Shown: positions 5,406 through 5,786 of the stretch, piece by piece
Layout of the letters: the number at the start of each line of letters is the position of its first letter
Numbering within the stretch: position 1 is the first letter of the stretch
Assembly (NCBI GenBank): GCA_003601785.1
Contig: PIYA01000067.1
Span: 1 to 5,786, forward strand
Reading direction: 5' to 3'
From: Candidatus Bathyarchaeota archaeon
Lineage (GTDB): Archaea > Thermoproteota > Bathyarchaeia > Bathyarchaeales > Bathycorpusculaceae
Length of the DNA stretch: 5,786 nt
The notes under the pieces: generated by a model
Databases searched by the model: none
What the model saw: the letters and a program-made list of their open reading frames with translations, nothing else
What the model was told of the DNA's origin: nothing
Made by a program: the position numbers and the translations under genes

Positions 5406-5409
5406 CACC
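5406..5409 (-). promoter_or_regulatory. Ribosome binding site deciding the ATG start at 5399
   Basis: GGTG on the minus strand is six bases before ATG 5399. The in-frame GTG inside it has no RBS of its own. Confidence 0.6.
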
Positions 5410-5442
5410 TTTTATACAGTTTAGTTTCAGCATTTAAGAATT

Positions 5443-5786
5443 TTACAAGTGTTGAAATTCACCGTTCACAAGAACCTCTAAGCTTGAACCGTCCTTGTTG
5501 AAAACTTTCACGGTTGGCTTTGAAACCAGAAAGTCCATATGATTTTGCGATTTGTTTTTTCCACCAGGCATGTCTGAGTTGTTGCCGAAGGCTATGTGTA
5601 TTGTGCCTAAAATTTTTTCAGCCTCAAGGAACTCTTCAACGAACCTTGCCTTAGGATTTATTCCGAAAGCGAATTCACCCACGACGTTCGACCATTCATC
5701 CATGTTCAAGGATTCATTAACTCTTCTTAAGGTTTCGTTATCCGTTGAAGAAACGTTTTGAACCTCACCGTTTTTCACCAGTATCT
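5443..5786 (-). CDS. M29-type metallo-aminopeptidase, C-terminal part (5' partial)
   Basis: This is the C-terminal 114 residues or so of a protein of the M29 / COG2309 aminopeptidase (AmpS/AmpT) type. These enzymes are two-metal exopeptidases that remove N-terminal residues from peptides in the cytoplasm. Counting from the GTG at 5778, GEFAFGINPKA carries E35, the GTIHIAFGNN motif carries H61, and NHMDFLV carries H80 and D82. These match the Glu, His and HxD metal ligands of M29 enzymes and lie in the usual order. PGGKNKS (71-77) and KPTVKVFNKDG (87-97) are further family features. The frame stays open to the right edge (codons ATA, CTG precede GTG 5778), so that GTG is internal and the gene begins outside the window. 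Related NicX-type oxygenases share this fold, but the metal pattern favours a peptidase. It is upstream of the small gene at 5399, 43 bases away. Confidence 0.85.
   Translation of the reverse strand, partial: ILVKNGEVQNVSSTDNETLRRVNESLNMDEWSNVVGEFAFGINPKARFVEEFLEAEKILGTIHIAFGNNSDMPGGKNKSQNHMDFLVSKPTVKVFNKDGSSLEVLVNGEFQHL

Overview
The window is a 5.8-kb stretch of an archaeal chromosome with eight protein genes. Evidence for archaea: a GPN-loop GTPase, a stand-alone CinA N-terminal-type protein without the bacterial PncC amidase domain, a short zinc-ribbon protein, frequent GTG/TTG starts next to GGTG/GAGG-type ribosome binding sites, TATA-like A/T boxes about 25 bases ahead of likely transcription starts, and arginine codons dominated by AGA/AGG. 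The mix of genes looks to me like a Bathyarchaeia-type or related Thermoproteota lineage. That placement is recognition only and is not proven by the window.

Layout. Plus strand: a radical SAM protein of the PflX/COG1313 type, 5'-truncated by the window edge (1-1091); a 68-residue zinc-ribbon protein (1161-1367); a CinA/COG1058-type protein (1477-2310); a 236-base gap with a strong nested inverted repeat (2405-2469) and a second small hairpin (2495-2508); a secreted, membrane-anchored protein with a transglutaminase-like domain and an Ig-like domain (2547-3680); and a GPN-loop GTPase (3748-4509). A hairpin with a T-run at 4574-4597 closes this block. Minus strand, convergent with it: an aminopeptidase of the M29 type whose 5' end is outside the window (5443-5786), then an 87-residue protein with a possible PC4-like ssDNA-binding fold (5136-5399), then a two-helix membrane protein with a very acidic tail (4582-5052).

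The genes do not form an obvious single pathway. Radical SAM, zinc ribbon, CinA-like and GPN GTPase read as housekeeping genes of an ordinary chromosomal region. The surface protein and the acidic membrane protein are lineage-type genes of unknown role. I see no mobile elements, CRISPR repeats, tRNA or rRNA.

The points most worth a second look are the structured, possibly transcribed element at 2405-2469 with a TATA-like box placed about 25 bases ahead of it, the PC4-like reading of the small protein at 5136-5399, and three start-site corrections (1161, 3748, 5399) decided wholly or partly by ribosome-binding-site position. Nothing here clearly amounts to a new defence or metabolic system.
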